DNA of 5,636 nucleotides from DAOTUL01 sp034437435 (GTDB lineage: Bacteria; Chloroflexota; Anaerolineae; Aggregatilineales; Phototrophicaceae), in NCBI GenBank assembly GCA_964417785.1, contig CAYQJO010000274.1:1-5636 (forward strand), read 5' to 3'. Positions 4,761 through 5,636 of this stretch are shown piece by piece. Within the stretch, counting starts at the first letter, position 1; each line of letters starts with the position of its first letter. The notes beneath the pieces were generated by a model that did no database searches, was not told the origin of the DNA, and saw only the letters and a program-made list of their open reading frames with translations. The position numbers and the translations under genes are program-made.

Positions 4761-5270
4761 ATGTCTTTAGATCGCGGACGATACACGGCAGAGCGACTGC
4801 GTTCGGCTGGTTTTAGCTATTTCGATGTGCGCAAGCGCCTGACGATGGCGCGATTGCTGCCGGAGTCCGAAACCCCAAAGTACATCCCAACTGAGTACGA
4901 GATGCTGGTCGCAACGGCTGGCTACTATATCTGTTACCAACCCGCCCCGGATCGCAAAATCCACCTGGATGATTATCATCACTGGCCGGTCGCGCCGCAG
5001 CATTTTAACCAGACCTACCGCCCCTGGGATGAGCCGAATTGGAAGCCGAGTCCGGCGGAGGCGCATTTGATGCAGCATGGCTGCAAACCTTACTACAAAC
5101 ATGCCGGGGTATGGGCCAGACGGGCCAGCAAACCGCTCAAGATACAGTCATTGGAGAGCCAGGAACCGCTGGTGGTACCGGTCGGCGCGTGGATATGTGT
5201 CGGTATCAACGGTGAGCCGTATGTTGTCTCCGACGAGGACCTGAAGCAGCGTTATATCGTGATGGATTAA
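4761..5270 (+). CDS. 169-aa protein with two PGDYG-like modules, function unknown
   Basis: The start at ATG 4761 has AGGAG (4750-4754) six bases upstream. The C-terminal part, from KPLKIQ (124-129) through VPVGAWICVGINGEPYVV (139-156) to the closing LKQRYIVM (161-168), resembles the small PGDYG-type domain found in phage and uncharacterised bacterial proteins, with VGAWI in place of PGDY/WI. Residues 49-90 look like a diverged earlier copy: TAGYYICYQP, then WPVAPQHFNQTYRPW, with an insertion rich in Asp and His between. A Trp/Pro-rich linker (about 88-110, with Cys108) joins them. No catalytic motif, signal peptide or membrane segment is evident. It is monocistronic between a hairpin and a convergent gene whose stop it overlaps. 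Domain resemblance is from memory and the function is not known. Confidence 0.75.
   Translation: MSLDRGRYTAERLRSAGFSYFDVRKRLTMARLLPESETPKYIPTEYEMLVATAGYYICYQPAPDRKIHLDDYHHWPVAPQHFNQTYRPWDEPNWKPSPAEAHLMQHGCKPYYKHAGVWARRASKPLKIQSLESQEPLVVPVGAWICVGINGEPYVVSDEDLKQRYIVMD
5267..5270. other. Second TTAA double stop shared by convergent genes
   Basis: TTAA gives TAA to the 169-aa gene (5268-5270) and TAA to the minus-strand membrane gene (5269-5267), the same four-base overlap as at 3817-3820. Confidence 0.88.
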
Positions 5271-5636
5271 CCCAGAAGGTCGCGTACGATCTGTGCCAGA
5301 CGGTCACGGCGGCGCTGCACGCGCAGGAACGCCCCCAGGTTGACCAGATTAACCAACACCATCAACACCAGGCCGATGACGATTCCCTCGTTCGCCAGAG
5401 CTAACCCGATCACAACGGTGAAGATCAACATCAGATTCCACAACAGCAGATACGGGCCGTAGTAAATCTGGGCTTTGCCGGAGACTTGAGCCGTGTCTGC
5501 ATTGTAGAGCCGGATTTCACCACTGATGTAAACCGGTGGCAACCCCTGCCGCTGTTCGGTCAGATCAAAAGCGTAGCTGCGTATACCGTCCAGTGCAAAC
5601 ACATGGATGTCCTGGATGGCATTCTTCAACTCTTCA
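5267..5636 (-). CDS. C-terminal part of a two-helix membrane protein (5'-truncated)
   Basis: The frame is open to the window edge, so the start lies outside; the in-frame TTG at 5629-5627 is probably an internal Leu codon, since it has no room for a visible ribosome site and sits in a helix-like EELKNAIQDI stretch. The visible 122 residues begin with a soluble, strand-rich part (DIHVFALDGIRSYAFDL ... LPPVYISGEIRLYN). Two adjacent hydrophobic helices follow near fragment residues 62-82 and 84-104, joined by a very short turn, so they form a hairpin. The tail is strongly basic (RVQRRRDRLAQIVRDLLG) and should face the cytoplasm, which puts the soluble part in the cytoplasm too. I do not recognise the family. 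The stop overlaps that of the convergent 169-aa gene, and no terminator is seen nearby on this strand until 4702-4680. Confidence 0.7.
   Translation of the reverse strand, partial: EELKNAIQDIHVFALDGIRSYAFDLTEQRQGLPPVYISGEIRLYNADTAQVSGKAQIYYGPYLLLWNLMLIFTVVIGLALANEGIVIGLVLMVLVNLVNLGAFLRVQRRRDRLAQIVRDLLG

Noticed and set aside
5627..5629. TTG start for the minus-strand membrane protein
   Set aside because: The frame continues to the window edge and the preceding Glu-Glu fits a helix, so this is more likely an internal Leu in a truncated gene.
1..5636. CRISPR array, tRNA, rRNA, insertion sequence or attachment site
   Set aside because: No regularly spaced repeats, cloverleaf-like segments, transposase motifs or flanking terminal repeats were seen by eye.

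Overview
The window is a gene-dense, moderately GC-rich bacterial segment (coding regions near 55-60% GC by eye, AT-rich promoter gaps). It carries nine protein genes and no RNA genes, CRISPR array or insertion sequence. The gene set (an MFS protein with a TRRFSYPFVP-type start, a two-gene ABC-2 exporter, a TPR protein and several small uncharacterised proteins) resembles Chloroflexota, perhaps Anaerolineae. That assignment rests on general resemblance only.

Region 1 (1-1706, plus strand) is a compact, probably translationally coupled run. It holds the C-terminal end of a probable glycoside hydrolase, a small four-helix membrane protein that may start at a non-standard CTG codon, and a 12-helix major facilitator. 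A hairpin follows. Region 2 (1727-1900, minus strand) is a 57-residue Cys/Trp-rich protein. An AT-rich gap of about 200 bp separates it from the divergent ABC operon and contains promoter-like and operator-like sequence.

Region 3 (2097-3882, plus strand) encodes an ABC ATPase and its ABC-2 permease, which should form one exporter. Its intrinsic terminator lies inside the 3' coding end of the convergent TPR gene (3817-4326, minus strand). The two genes also share a TTAA that supplies both stop codons.

Region 4 (4333-5636) begins with overlapping divergent promoters for the TPR gene and a 94-residue acidic/helical protein. A hairpin follows, then a 169-residue protein that appears to hold two degenerate PGDYG-like modules. 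Last comes the C-terminal part of a two-helix membrane protein on the minus strand, which again shares a TTAA double stop with its convergent neighbour.

The strongest unusual features are the terminator concealed in an opposing coding sequence, the repeated TTAA double stops, the possible CTG start, the easily missed 57-residue protein and the internal duplication in the 169-residue protein. No clear defence, mobile or biosynthetic system is visible.
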